From Bolinopsis microptera (Eukaryota > Ctenophora > Tentaculata > Lobata > Bolinopsidae), in the NCBI RefSeq assembly GCF_026151205.1, contig NC_087072.1:13678169-13742168 (forward strand): a stretch of 64,000 nt of DNA, given 5' to 3'. Numbering within the stretch: the first letter of the stretch is position 1; every line of letters begins with the position of its first letter. The notes below the pieces were generated by a model. The model ran no database searches, was not told the DNA's origin, and worked only from the letters and a program-made list of their open reading frames with translations. A program made the translations under genes and the position numbers. Below, piece by piece: positions 22,963 through 33,734 of this stretch.

Positions 22963-24109
22963 ATGTCAAACATCAAAATTTGTGACGAGGAGGGCTACAG
23001 CTTGATTCCCATTTTTGTAGTAAAAAAGCCAAAATCTACAATAGCTGTTGTCAAGGAATCCTCGACCAACGAGGACTTCCTCGTAGTGATTCTGGGGGAG
23101 GATGGTTATGGGGGACTCCACAGGCTGGAGGTTAAGATTGGGGACCAGCATTTCACGTCCCTTACTTCGTCAGATGATGGTAATCTTCTATTTTTCGGAA
23201 GAGGGCTTACAGAATTTATAAACATAGTATAAAAATAATGATTCTTTCCATTTTGATTTGTCTAATAAACCGATATCGACTGTTATCAGATGATTAGAAC
23301 TACCTTACACTTTAATTGCTAATCAGCCAATTCCAACAGGCCTGCGGGAGCTGAGAAGTAAGTTGACGTTTGGGTGTGAGCTGTTCTGCAGTAAAGTAAA
23401 ACAGGTGAAATGGAGGCAGGGTACCCGAAGTGAGGCAATAGCTGCCTCAATCATCAAAGAAGGGGTAAGTTGAATAATAGATTTACACATTTTAAAGGGC
23501 ACAGATGGTCAAGGAGGAAATAGAATCCCGTGTACTTGGAATTTTGAGATAGCTGCCCAACCCCCTCCCCCTCTTCCGTTTCTCCCCCCCCCCCCCCCCC
23601 CATCCCCATCCCCCGCCCCTTCTGTTTTTAAGCTACGAAAGTTTTAGATGCTTCAATTTGGGCCAAGGTAATGTGACCTATATCTTGATTAGTTTTGATC
23701 AACTTGCATCACGTGGCCCTAGCATGGCCATGGGGTACATATGTTATATGATACATTAATCAGTTAATAAATATTTCTCACCCAGAACACGACACACATA
23801 AATCACCATCTCCGGAAAAAATTGAAGGCAAACCGGGAGCTTCTTGACACCGTCCTTGGACCAGATCCGGTGTATAATGTGATTTCCCCAGTGGAAATAA
23901 TTTGCCCTGTGTGCGGCAAAGTTGTTCAGCTGACACGGACAGGAGGGCTTAGTGCTTTCACGTTGCATTCTCGGAGGAGGCATGCTCACAGTGAGGCCTC
24001 GAGAGAGCTGCTCAGGGCTATTAAGGAAAAAGAACAACTGCAAGTGGATCTTCCGCATATAAAGAGAATTAAACCAGATGCTTACAAGAGCTTCGACATT
24101 GGCTCTTGA
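22963..24109 (+). CDS. Three-exon gene of the giant element: small zinc-finger protein
   Basis: Exons 22963-23179, 23340-23464 and 23786-24109. Junctions are G|GTAATC...CAACAG, GGG|GTAAGT...CACCCAG; codon phase is preserved, giving 221 residues. The start is the ATG opening MSNIKICDEEGY. Exon 3 has a Cys2His2-like finger: C154, C157, H175, H180 (CPVCGKVV...TLHSRRRHAH), followed by a charged helix (SRELLRAIKEKEQ). The spacing suggests a BED-like or solitary C2H2 finger, so DNA binding at the element termini is a reasonable guess but not shown. I do not recognise the N-terminal 110 residues. It is the first plus-strand gene after the left inverted repeat. Confidence 0.7.
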
Positions 24110-24225
24110 TGGTTATAATTGTTTTTTTGAACCTGCTAACAGCGTGCGATTTCATTTGTGTTCATTTCTTTTCATTCATCTTATCGTGTCAATGATAAAT
24201 TATTACCTTTTTCTAATTTTTAGTC

Positions 24226-24468
24226 ATGATCACAGTCGAAGACCGTGATCATGTATTTTTCCGATGCCCTATTTATTGCAGTCTTATACATCATTATAAT
24301 CACGTCACCTCCCGCTTAAACAAACGCTTAAACAAACATGTTATAAACAGTCCCCCTCCGAGGGTCTTAGTGTTAAGTGTTAAAAAGTTAAAATGCAGTC
24401 TTCAGCGTTTCAAAATACAAGATAATAATGATATTACAACAGATAATTACCAATTTATAACATTGTAA
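24226..24468 (+). pseudogene. Non-LTR retrotransposon C-terminal fragment inside the giant element
   Basis: EDRDHVFFRCPIYCSLIHHY resembles the His/Cys tail of non-LTR ORF2 proteins (...H.F..CP.Y). Only about 80 codons remain, so it is a short 5'-truncated copy. Confidence 0.55.
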
Positions 24469-24549
24469 ATCAATTTTGATGACTAAATTAAAAGATTAAA
24501 GCAACGAAAGTTCTGATTAGTTATTGAATAGTTTTTTTCCGATGCTTTA

Positions 24550-24738
24550 TTAATAATCAATCTGCACCCGAACCGTTAACGGGAATTGTAATGCTAGAAG
24601 TAGCATCCCTTGTAGTCCATTGCTATCTCCTTCAGGAACATGGAAATCTCGTTCCCTATATAACACTACTAGTGTCATATTACTGGTCGTCGTAATCCCA
24701 AGATGGCCCCGTATTGTCTGGAATAATTGTTCTGTCAT
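24550..24738 (-). CDS. Small minus-strand ORF of the giant element
   Basis: 62 residues. On the minus strand the stop codon overlaps TAATAAA, a ready-made polyadenylation signal, which favours a real gene end. Its C-terminal half (...FHVPEGDSNGLQGMLLLALQ...) looks similar in layout to the first exon of the gene at 25232 (...FFLTGDASLQGFLLMSHFG...), suggesting divergently arranged relatives. It could be the last exon of a longer gene. No function recognised. Confidence 0.45.
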   Translation of the reverse strand: MTEQLFQTIRGHLGITTTSNMTLVVLYRERDFHVPEGDSNGLQGMLLLALQFPLTVRVQIDY

Positions 24739-25231
24739 ATTATAAAGTTATAAACTACTAGTAAATTTTGCAATTTGGGCATGTACTAGAATAAAATCAC
24801 GTGTATTTTACTAGTAAATATAAGTTCTAACCAACCTCGAACGTATCAAACGGGGAGACGTTTATAAATTTATGTTCCCCCATGTAAATAAACTCGACAA
24901 CTGTCATGACACGATATCAGACCGCACAAAATTAAAACTGAAAGTATAGTTATTGACTAAGGAAACTGAGGGAAGGCTGTCTCGGATTCTTGGCAGTGAA
25001 ATTATTAAGTTATTATATCATTGACCGATTATTCCCACACATCAATCTTGATCTATATTTTAGAGAGCTCTACAATTTTCAGATTAGATAATTACAAATT
25101 TATTTATGCTCTTATGCTTTGAATCATAAAATTATCATTATCATAAAATTATCATTATATCATAAAATTATCATTATCATTATTCATTGTACAATCACGT
25201 CACCTTTTTCATTCATTAAGTCATAATCAGA

Positions 25232-27465
25232 ATGGCTGAGATTCATGGAGCTAGTGGGACTATCGTAAGAGTCAGAAATCATTCACGGAAGAATGAACAG
25301 GAAAAAGAGACGTACTTGCCATTCAACGCAACAATGTTACACCTAAAAGACGTTATGGGAGTTAGTCACAAAACGGACATCTTCTTGTCTTCCATAGTAA
25401 ATGGGAGAGAGTTCTTTTTGACGGGTGATGCCTCTCTTCAAGGCTTCCTGCTGATGAGCCATTTCGGCGAAGGACTAATCAGCCCCAATTTGAAGTTAAG
25501 ATACAAGAGGAAGCCCAAAACGAATGAGCAAGGTAGCGATCTTCGTCCTAGATTCATTTTCACTTTATCATTCATGCAACATTCACTCACATGACATATA
25601 AATTATATTGTTCAACCACACGAAACGGGTTGAGCAACTTGCAAGTTGTGATTCTAATAATGTAGAATTAACAATTTACAAATCATCAGTCTTAAGTATT
25701 TGAGTTATAAGTATAACAGATATTATATCAGGTGTTGAGACTGAGAGGAGTGCAGAAGCGGAAGGGAATCTGATTGTGGAGGCAGATGTTGAGATGGACG
25801 CTGACGGTAAGTTTCTAATAAATAACAACCGCACTAAACTAGTAAATCAGGGTTTGCGGTAAAACGGGGTTTTGTTTGTTCACATTATTCATATTAAATC
25901 AGGGGTTAATGTATATTGTCTGCTATTCTGTCGATTTAGGAGGGTTACATTTCGCACATGTATTGATGTCAATATGTAATTGTACGTGTAGCGATTTAAA
26001 AATAAAGTGTAGACATCTCACTTGGTTACCAATTGCTAAGTTGTTAGACATCATCAACGTATGGCCGCACCTAGCACTCTAAGAAGACCTTGCCTTTTTC
26101 AGACAGTACAATAGATAATGTGCTCCGGAATTTGCCAAGCGAATCTGACATCAGCTTCCCATCAGGTTATTTACTTTTGTTGGCACTTGTTAGTTGTAGT
26201 ATTAATACCGTAACGAATACATTATACGCCACTATTAATGTCTTTCTCCTTTTCTTGGATCTCCGAAATTATACAGTTATTCGTATAATTGACTTTATAA
26301 TTATGACCAAATGTTTTCAGACGTGTTCGATAGTATTGATCCCATACAGGGTGAGTTATGTACTGTTTTTTTTTGTAATATTTTGTCGAATTGTTCTAAA
26401 TAATTATATTACTATAACACCTTCGCTTCTTTGGGCTCCGCGTGATAATCCCCGACAGCTTGCTAGTATAGAGGGAATTTGCGGCCCGAAGAACCGAAGG
26501 TATTACATTGTATATGCTATAACTGTTGACGCAATTCCGCTTGGAACATGACGTGTAATAGTGTAATGTGATACGTCCGCATGTGTAATATATAGTGCGC
26601 AACTTTTATTTGTTTTGAAAACTTCCCGCCAGCCAGTCTAAGGTGACTCGCCTCTGTGCTGATAATACGCTCGCTTCTCTTGCGGGAAAAATATGAAAAT
26701 AACCAGCTCTCAATGTCCACGAGTTTTAGTGCTGCATATATTTCCCAGAAATAGTTATAGCAGAAAATTCTAGATTGAATATTGGATCTGAATTTATTAA
26801 GTTAAATGGTCTCACCTAGCACTCTAAGTTCTAACAGTGCCTTAACCGTTTCAGACAGTGCAATAGAGGAAATGCTGGGTAGTTTGATTGTGGATTCAGA
26901 TGTTGAGATGGAGGCTGACGGTAAGTTTTTAATTTAACAACCGCACTAAATCCATGAATGAATTAATTAATTAGGTAATTAATTATATAAAAATCAACCT
27001 AATCTGTCAAGCCCTTAAATTAAGCATATCATCAAATATCATCATTTTCACTTTATCATTCATGCAACATTCACTCACATGACATATAAATTCATAGTTG
27101 GTTCGAGAGATATTGTTCCTGACCTGGAACAACCTGCAAAGAGAAGGAAGAATCCTGATGAATCTTCAAGCTCTGTACCAGATGAAGCCATTGCTAGTGG
27201 ATCTTATTATGTGATAAGACTAGAGTCAATTTTCGTACTTGGAAGAGTCGTTTCTTCTAATGCTGTTTGCAATGAAATTGTCGTGCAGTTTTTCAAATCA
27301 ATTGCATTGACTAGCAAGTTACATTTCGAGCCTTGGGGCAAGCCAGAGTCCGAGGTGACTAAAGAGCAGCTATTAAGTATTTGCCCCATGCCAGAAGTAT
27401 CCCAGGGACGCCGATACAAATTGATCTTCAAAGCCGGCGACCTCCCTAGAACTGACCTAAAGTGA
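25232..27465 (+). CDS. Six-exon gene of the giant element, 300 residues, unknown function
   Basis: Exons 25232-25532, 25732-25806, 26103-26165, 26321-26350, 26855-26920 and 27098-27465. Every internal junction is in phase 1 with GT-AG borders, and the total is 903 bp including the stop. The N-terminal 100 residues (exon 1) look like a compact alpha/beta domain. Exons 2-5 encode short acidic segments; exons 2 and 5 are duplicates (NLIVEADVEMDAD and SLIVDSDVEMEAD) and exons 3 and 5 both open with DS(T/A)I. The last exon carries a basic KRRK patch and a C-terminal domain (YYVIRLESIFVLGRVVSS ... LSICPMPEV). That arrangement recalls SH3-like 'delivery' domains seen in other transposon proteins; this is from memory only. 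Likely an accessory protein of the element. Confidence 0.7.
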
Positions 27466-27514
27466 TTCTATGTAACTTACTGTAACTGTCTGGAAGTCCG
27501 GAACTATTCGTCTG

Positions 27515-27931
27515 CTAACTGTGACAACAAACTTGAAAGCCTTCTAACTCTAATTCTTTTCCTTGAAAAGCCATACTTACAACCGTGCAGTTTGTTTCGT
27601 TGAAACACAGAACATCAAATTTTAGGTGCTGTTCAATTTCATCACGTATATTAGAGATTGCTTTGCTCAAAGATCGAATATTAAGAGATTGTACTTTAAA
27701 TTGATAAGGCCTACTCGTGTTGATTTGCCGTGGTTCGTAGTATTTACAGCTATTTAGTACATCTGAGCAGTTATCCCATGGATTAAAGTTTAAGTCATTG
27801 TTTTCTTCAAAAGTATTACCTATATAATTAGAGTCATGGTTTCTATGGTATGGGTTAAATTTTGCGCTATTCTCGTATTTACCGTGTACGGTGTATAATT
27901 GTCTAGGTGATACCTCGAAACCAGGAAACAA
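27515..27931 (-). pseudogene. LINE endonuclease-domain fragment inside the giant element
   Basis: Contains KVQSLNIRSL...FDVLCFNETN, the start of an AP-type endonuclease domain of a non-LTR retrotransposon. It is truncated at both ends and opposite in strand to the surrounding genes. Confidence 0.6.
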
Positions 27932-28149
27932 TTCACGTGTGCAGCTTTTGCATCCAAACGGCTACATTACAATGAGTTTATTTAAAATTTAAAATAGTAT
28001 ATTATGTCTTTTACTGTTTTTAAAAACCAATGAGAAAATCTTAAACTCTGCAGATTGAGATTTGGCTTTTTGATTGGCATATTCTGCCTATATTAAAGCA
28101 AAATCTGTATGCTTGCGAAAGTCGGTACCCCACACAGCGTACAATGTTG

Positions 28150-28202
28150 CAAAATGTCGGCAAATGTCGACGTGGCGACATTTGGCGACATTTGTCGACA
28201 TT
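28150..28202. promoter_or_regulatory. Symmetric AAATGTCG/CGACATTT cluster upstream of the large gene
   Basis: Two AAATGTCG copies are followed by two CGACATTT copies and a GTCGACATT, arranged almost symmetrically about ACGTGG. It lies about 80 bp upstream of the start codon at 28284. It could be a regulatory site or a cruciform. Confidence 0.45.
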
Positions 28203-28283
28203 ATAAGGAACATGATGCCTAATTTTGCGGGGCTTAGAATTCTGTTGCCGTATACCCGTAATTCATTTTAACATTTCAACAGG

Positions 28284-31200
28284 ATGGAATTTGGGTCGGA
28301 TGGGGCAACGACAAAACAACTTCGGGATATCATCAAGGATGAGAATTGCTGGAGTACTGAATGCACATCAGCACTGTCTCCGCTCCAGATATTCTGCTAT
28401 GATAGACTACAGCACACATTGCAGTCATTTATACCTGGATTTGATGTTTTGGTTAACCCTATAACCGCATTCTGTTATGGAATGAACTGTGCAGCGAAAA
28501 ATCGATGCATTTCTCTTCATCGGCTTAATGATATATCAAGGTTTACATCTCATGTATCAGGACATCAGGACTCATGGTCAAAATCAGTCATTGTTCGACT
28601 GGCTTTTGTGGAAAAGGGTGATTATTTTACTGAAAAGTCGGTAATAAATAGCTGGGAGCCAATACCTTCAGTATCAGCGGTTGTGAACGATTGTAGGCAC
28701 ATGATGTTTGAGAGGGATCTCTCCGTGCACTATCTTTCGCACTGGAAGTCAATAATATACAATAATGGTGTAATAGAACAGAGCTCTATACTCTACCAAA
28801 GTGACGATGCTCTGGTCGAAGATATTTTGTCATACCCTAAAAAAATACCAAATTGGGGCAAATGGCAAGCTATCAAATCATGGGCTGTTAAGTTCTACAA
28901 CTCCGTTTCAGAAGGCCAATACGGTCTTTTTTCAGGGGAACGTAGGAAGCGTAAAGGGACTTCTATCGAGGAACTTGAGAAATATACAAGAACGATTAAC
29001 CATATTACACCTGGATACACTACAGTAAGCTCGTGGCAACCCCCAGTCACCGTAGAGAGTGGTTGTCATCCGAATGTTATCTTGGCACATATACAGGTCT
29101 TAGAGAATAGAACAGATGCTATAATGGTAAAATCGGAAAAGTCAATGAGGTACCCTGTTGTTGTTTGTTATGACGGTCAAGACTTAAATCAGGGAGCATT
29201 CTCTGTAAAGAGGAAAAGCGATGGTAAACTATTTCTCTGTGGTCTCCAGAAGATGATGTCCGCAGAGGATATCAGTGAAATAGGGCTCGAAAATTTCCGC
29301 CACTACTTATCAGAGGAAACCTCTTTTGTTTCTGAGGCAAAAGAATATCGGGCTTATGATTTAGCGGGTATATTGTCCTCGAATGTTGCAACATACTACA
29401 GGAGCGCTGCTGAAAAAAATCAACAGATAACTGATGAGGTTAATAGTGTTGTTGATGGGGTGACTAGTTGTAAAACTTGTATCTTATCTGGTGTCCCTTG
29501 CATCTACAGCGATGTTCTCGGGGAATGTGATGCTTGTGCAAGTGGCTGTGGTCCTTGTGTGTCACTGGTGGTTGTGTCTGTTTTTTCTGACATGGCAGCA
29601 ACTCAAGTTGCGTCATCGAAAACAAATCAAAACGTTGTAAAGTCAGTCGAGGCAGTTAATTCAACATACTATCATCGTTCATCATTTGCGTATGGATTTG
29701 GACTTTTGCATGTTGTTAAAAACATCATCAATCACCAAAGAAATCAAGTCATGACTGATACTTATGGAAACTGTATCCATATTGGCATTTTGATAAGTCT
29801 GTGGTCACAGAAGACTGATATCGGTGCAAAGTTAAGGAAACTCCTTTCCCCCCGTGTGATGTATGGAAAAGATCGCCAAGACGACAACAGCAGCTTCAGT
29901 TTGTGCTCTTCCGATGTGCTTGATACTTTGAATGTGTACAACAGATCAAGCTTGTACGTTGTACATAGATTTCCAGAAACACTATTTAGTCACAAAAAAG
30001 ATGCACTCAATCACCATGAGATTAAAGCAATATCATCTTTCATCTGGCATCCTCGGCTTGAGTTATTCTATATTGCAGATAGCTTTACATCTTCCATTTG
30101 GGTTTGTAAGAACAGTTCAATAATGAAATTACAGAAGTTGGACCCCCTCGTTAACAATAAACGCATTCTATCCTGTGTCCAATCTATTTCTGGGATGTGT
30201 TTTTTCTCATTGGATGGCAGAGATTGCTTGATATTTTGTGATAGTAAAGCGAATACTGTCAGGATGATTCTTGTGAAGTCCGGCCCGAAAGGTGTGAATC
30301 GGCTTCACACATTAATCCAAACTGAAAGTCCTAGTTTTGTTGCCACATCATCTTGTTACACAAACATAGTTGTATATTCACAAACCACCCGTATAATGAA
30401 ATTGTACGGAATACAATCAACCAAAGGAAAGTCCCCATCAGTGGAGAATATGAGCAGTAATTTGTGTATCCAACTTGAAGGAGAGGACTATGTAGCGGCT
30501 ATAAACTTTGTCGACTGCTCTCAACATATTTCTATGGTCGTTATTAGCGGAAAAGGAAATATTGTTTTCGTACAGTGGAACATACATGATGATATCTGTG
30601 TTAAATGGACCATAAATATCAGTGATTTAGTGCCCGAATCCGTATCACATTCTTTGGTGACTTTCAATGCAGCATACCAGCAGTTGTGGGCAATCCAAGT
30701 TTCAAAATCCGACCAAAAATCACTTGAGGTTAGAAGCTGGGATATCGATGCGCATGGGCTAAATTCATCACCTCTAGCCAACTTCGGTCTAAAATCCGCA
30801 AAGTTACCTGATGGGTCAGAGGAATGTTCTTACGTCGTAACTAAGAAGAGCACCTTATATCTCATCACTAAAAACAATGTGATATTTGAGGTTGGTAATT
30901 TAAAGTTTGTTATAAGTTACCTCGAAAACTGTTCTCATATCTATAAGGCTGTGGGCTATATACCAAGGGGCACGAAAGCTGCTGATGCTGTTAAAGCTAA
31001 TGTCGAAGAAGCAAAGGAAACACTCACAAAGGCGGTCACCTTCTTCAACAGTCTATTAGAGATGAAGAGAATAGTCAATAACAACGTGAAGGCTATCCGA
31101 TCACAGCATGGATGTGTCTACTATCAAACCATCGATTGTCTAAGTTCATCAATAGACAGTATGAACATAGTTATTGAACGTTGCAAGCTTCTTCAAGCTT

Positions 31201-31388
31201 GCAACTTGCACCATTTAAAGCCACACACTATCTTTAATGAAGCAATGATCGAACATGCTTTTGGGAAGTCAACCTCGTCAAGATCTACTTTCAATAAAAG
31301 CATGGCGGAATATGTTGCTAGCAAAAGAAAAAACGAGACTGATGTGTTTTATAAAGTTTGTAAAAACCCCTGGATTCAGCAATCCTAA
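28284..31388 (+). CDS. Large Cys-rich protein of the giant element, candidate transposase
   Basis: 1034 codons without introns, the longest gene of the element. Visible features: VVCYDGQDL with D297; a seven-Cys cluster at 396-425 (CKTC, C406, CDAC, CGPC); VVVSVFSD with D436; HVVKN at 476; a conserved-looking GKDRQDD at 528-534; then about residues 570-900 with recurring short beta-rich segments resembling a propeller; and a C-terminal EHAFGKS (990) followed by a MAEYVASKRK helix. From memory this order (Cys cluster, hydrophobic strand ending in D, H..K helix, KDR motif, propeller) recurs in large unannotated proteins of cnidarians and molluscs. The acidic residues could be an RNase H-fold DDE site, which is inference. 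The frame shifts at an A5 run just before the stop and continues in 31375-31989. Confidence 0.75.
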   Translation: MEFGSDGATTKQLRDIIKDENCWSTECTSALSPLQIFCYDRLQHTLQSFIPGFDVLVNPITAFCYGMNCAAKNRCISLHRLNDISRFTSHVSGHQDSWSKSVIVRLAFVEKGDYFTEKSVINSWEPIPSVSAVVNDCRHMMFERDLSVHYLSHWKSIIYNNGVIEQSSILYQSDDALVEDILSYPKKIPNWGKWQAIKSWAVKFYNSVSEGQYGLFSGERRKRKGTSIEELEKYTRTINHITPGYTTVSSWQPPVTVESGCHPNVILAHIQVLENRTDAIMVKSEKSMRYPVVVCYDGQDLNQGAFSVKRKSDGKLFLCGLQKMMSAEDISEIGLENFRHYLSEETSFVSEAKEYRAYDLAGILSSNVATYYRSAAEKNQQITDEVNSVVDGVTSCKTCILSGVPCIYSDVLGECDACASGCGPCVSLVVVSVFSDMAATQVASSKTNQNVVKSVEAVNSTYYHRSSFAYGFGLLHVVKNIINHQRNQVMTDTYGNCIHIGILISLWSQKTDIGAKLRKLLSPRVMYGKDRQDDNSSFSLCSSDVLDTLNVYNRSSLYVVHRFPETLFSHKKDALNHHEIKAISSFIWHPRLELFYIADSFTSSIWVCKNSSIMKLQKLDPLVNNKRILSCVQSISGMCFFSLDGRDCLIFCDSKANTVRMILVKSGPKGVNRLHTLIQTESPSFVATSSCYTNIVVYSQTTRIMKLYGIQSTKGKSPSVENMSSNLCIQLEGEDYVAAINFVDCSQHISMVVISGKGNIVFVQWNIHDDICVKWTINISDLVPESVSHSLVTFNAAYQQLWAIQVSKSDQKSLEVRSWDIDAHGLNSSPLANFGLKSAKLPDGSEECSYVVTKKSTLYLITKNNVIFEVGNLKFVISYLENCSHIYKAVGYIPRGTKAADAVKANVEEAKETLTKAVTFFNSLLEMKRIVNNNVKAIRSQHGCVYYQTIDCLSSSIDSMNIVIERCKLLQACNLHHLKPHTIFNEAMIEHAFGKSTSSRSTFNKSMAEYVASKRKNETDVFYKVCKNPWIQQS

Positions 31389-31989
31389 TGTGTATCGCAA
31401 ACGATACTGTGAACCACCCACAACCAGCCTTTCTGTAAGTGAAGTACAGCAAGTTTTGAAATCGGTGAAGATCGCACCTGATAAAACCTTCACTTTGATG
31501 TCTCTATCCGACACAAATGCAGATAATGAAGTAACTTGCATTAAGGGGGCAGTCAAGATCGCCAGTGCTCAACCTCGACAACGGAACAGAGTGAAGTGGC
31601 AGGAAACAGCCGGATTTAAACCTGTGCTTCTAGTGTCAAAGCCGGATGTCGGTATATCATTCATCTTTAAAGAGAATGATATAATCCCCATAGTAAATAA
31701 AAACTTCGGCTCGGTTCAGTTTGTGCACATCTCTTCGAATGTATCCTTGAATGACTTCTTACATTTTCGGTGTTGTGTAGGTAATGCGATGGATCCAAAA
31801 ACGGGTGAAATCGACTCCACTGAGTTTGTGATTACCGAAGTGAAGACAGTTGTAAATGAAGACGCTATAGTTGTTGACAAAACCGGAAAATATTTTGTTT
31901 TGAACTATACCGAGTCCCTGATGGTAGGCTCGAACTGTAAATTGCCTTCAGAATTTGTGGAATCTGTTGAAGCCTCAATTGAAGCATAG
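31375..31989 (+). CDS. C-terminal continuation of the large protein in the +1 frame
   Basis: This frame is open from 31255, but the coding signal starts where the 1034-codon frame loses sense (around an AAAAACCCC run at about 31350). It supplies about 200 residues (NPNVYRKRYCEPPTT ... SVEASIEA). A one-base length change in the A run would merge the two, so I read them as one gene broken by a single indel. A 24-nt intron would be too short. Programmed frameshifting is possible but not supported by any other evidence. Confidence 0.65.
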   Translation, partial: FSNPNVYRKRYCEPPTTSLSVSEVQQVLKSVKIAPDKTFTLMSLSDTNADNEVTCIKGAVKIASAQPRQRNRVKWQETAGFKPVLLVSKPDVGISFIFKENDIIPIVNKNFGSVQFVHISSNVSLNDFLHFRCCVGNAMDPKTGEIDSTEFVITEVKTVVNEDAIVVDKTGKYFVLNYTESLMVGSNCKLPSEFVESVEASIEA

Positions 31990-32862
31990 ACAATAGACAT
32001 CTGTCGTAGACCTTAATAATTATTGATAATTGTTTAGGGGTAAAATTTGTTTCTTTTCGGGTAAATATTTAGTCGAGCTAAATTATGCATGATTCGATTA
32101 ATATCTGATCATAGCACTTCTCTTAAAATAGCACTTATTATACTCGTAACGACGTTCCGTTGTCAGAGCCAAAAAGTCCGATCTATTTATAAGTTTTTGG
32201 TTAATTATTAAATTAAGTTCACATGCTGATAGCTTTTATCTTTTGATGAGCTCTTTAGCTGTGATAGGTTTATATGTTTACCGTTTATAAACTGTAGGTC
32301 AGAATCGCTTAACGAGGATTTATCAGTCATATGATAGTACAATAGTCAATAATGATGTAATGTTATTCGACTGTCAAAAGGTATTTTGTTTTGAACTATA
32401 CCGAGTACCTGATGGTAGGCTCGAACTATAAATTGCCTTCAGAATTTGTGGAATCTGTTGAAGTCTCAATTGAAGCATAGACATCTGTCGTAGACCTTAA
32501 TAATTATTGATAATTTTTTAGGGGTAAAATGTTGTTCTTTTCGGGTAAATATTTAGTCGAGCTAAATTATGCATGATTCGATTAATATCTGATCATAGAA
32601 CTTCTCTTAAAATAGCACTTATTATACTCGTAACGACGTTCCGTTGTCAGAGCCAAAAAGTCTGATCTATTTATAAGTTTTTGGTTAATTATTAAACTAA
32701 GTTCAGATGCTGATAGCTTTTATCTTCTGATGAGCTCTTTAGCTGTGATAGGTTTATATGTTTACCGTTTATAAACTGTAAATCAGAATCGCTTTTAACG
32801 AGGATTTATCAGTCATACGATAGTACAATAATGATGTAATGTTATTCGACTGTCAAAAGGTT
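31891..32862 (+). repeat. Tandem duplication of the large gene's 3' end
   Basis: Copies at about 31891-32381 and 32382-32862 share the last 33 codons and 3' flank, with few differences (for example small indels and 'ggtagg' context kept). Copy 2 lacks the rest of the gene. Confidence 0.85.
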
Positions 32863-33311
32863 CCTTTTATCCTTTTATCGTAATTTTACTTTATACGGAT
32901 ACACGAACCTGTCTTTCACTGCTTCCAAATCCGGCCAAACGAGGAATTGAATTGTACTTTGTAGATTCGTCTCGTTATTGAGGCATACTATTTGTTTTGT
33001 ATTTTATAATAAGAATCTTCAGATCATATATCATATTCATAATATCACTGATTCATAATCACCGATCACTCACCAATCCCATTACACAGTTCTGCATGTA
33101 ACAATAATTGGGTTCACAATCCACTGACCACTTCCCGAGATATATACTCTTAACTCATCAAACTAGAGTAACGTAAGTTTAGCTGCACTCATGTTCCCCC
33201 TAACTCTTTCCAGTCTGCTTTTGTAAAATTTCTGTTAAAAGATGATGTTTCCAATTTTCTACTCAATTATAATTTTACCTATTATAAGTCTAATATATAT
33301 TCATATTGCAG
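32863..33311. other. Giant-element core, no recognised feature
   Basis: AT-rich sequence. No gene or repeat identified. Confidence 0.4.
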
Positions 33312-33640
33312 GTGAGGACAAATCAATAGTTTTGCACGCCTATACAGTATACATGACCTGCACATATATCCTCCGTTATTGAACGGCTTGCGTCAAGGCG
33401 TAACAGATTTGCTGGGCACTGCATGAGAGCTTCTGACCAAGTTATCTCCTCTATCCTCCCCTGGCGACTTACCCAGTCCGGCCGTGGAACTGTGGAAGGA
33501 GACCACTTACCTTCCTGGACGTAGTAGCTCGTGACACTGGGCTCCAGTTGGACGACCTTCGAACTGTTATGTGCGATCAAGACGTGTGGAGGCAGACAGT
33601 GAATGGGAGTTCGATCGAGGATCGCCGAAAGTAAGTAAGT
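33312..33640 (+). pseudogene. 3' fragment of a non-LTR retrotransposon
   Basis: The plus strand reads GHCMRASDQVISSILPW and, in a shifted frame, RDTGLQLDDLRTVMCDQDVW...SIEDRRK. These are typical of the extreme C terminus of non-LTR ORF2 proteins in invertebrates. 5'-truncated and frameshifted. Confidence 0.65.
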
Positions 33641-33734
33641 TGTTCAATCCCCCAGTACCTTTATTATTATAATTACCCTCCTAGGCTCCTACATCCTACC
33701 CGTTTTTGATGCTGTAATCTTCCCGTCCCCAACT

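Noticed and set aside
26090-26602. ORFs of 153 and 68 codons in the giant element
   Set aside because: They run across the predicted introns of the six-exon gene and have a composition typical of AT-rich non-coding DNA.
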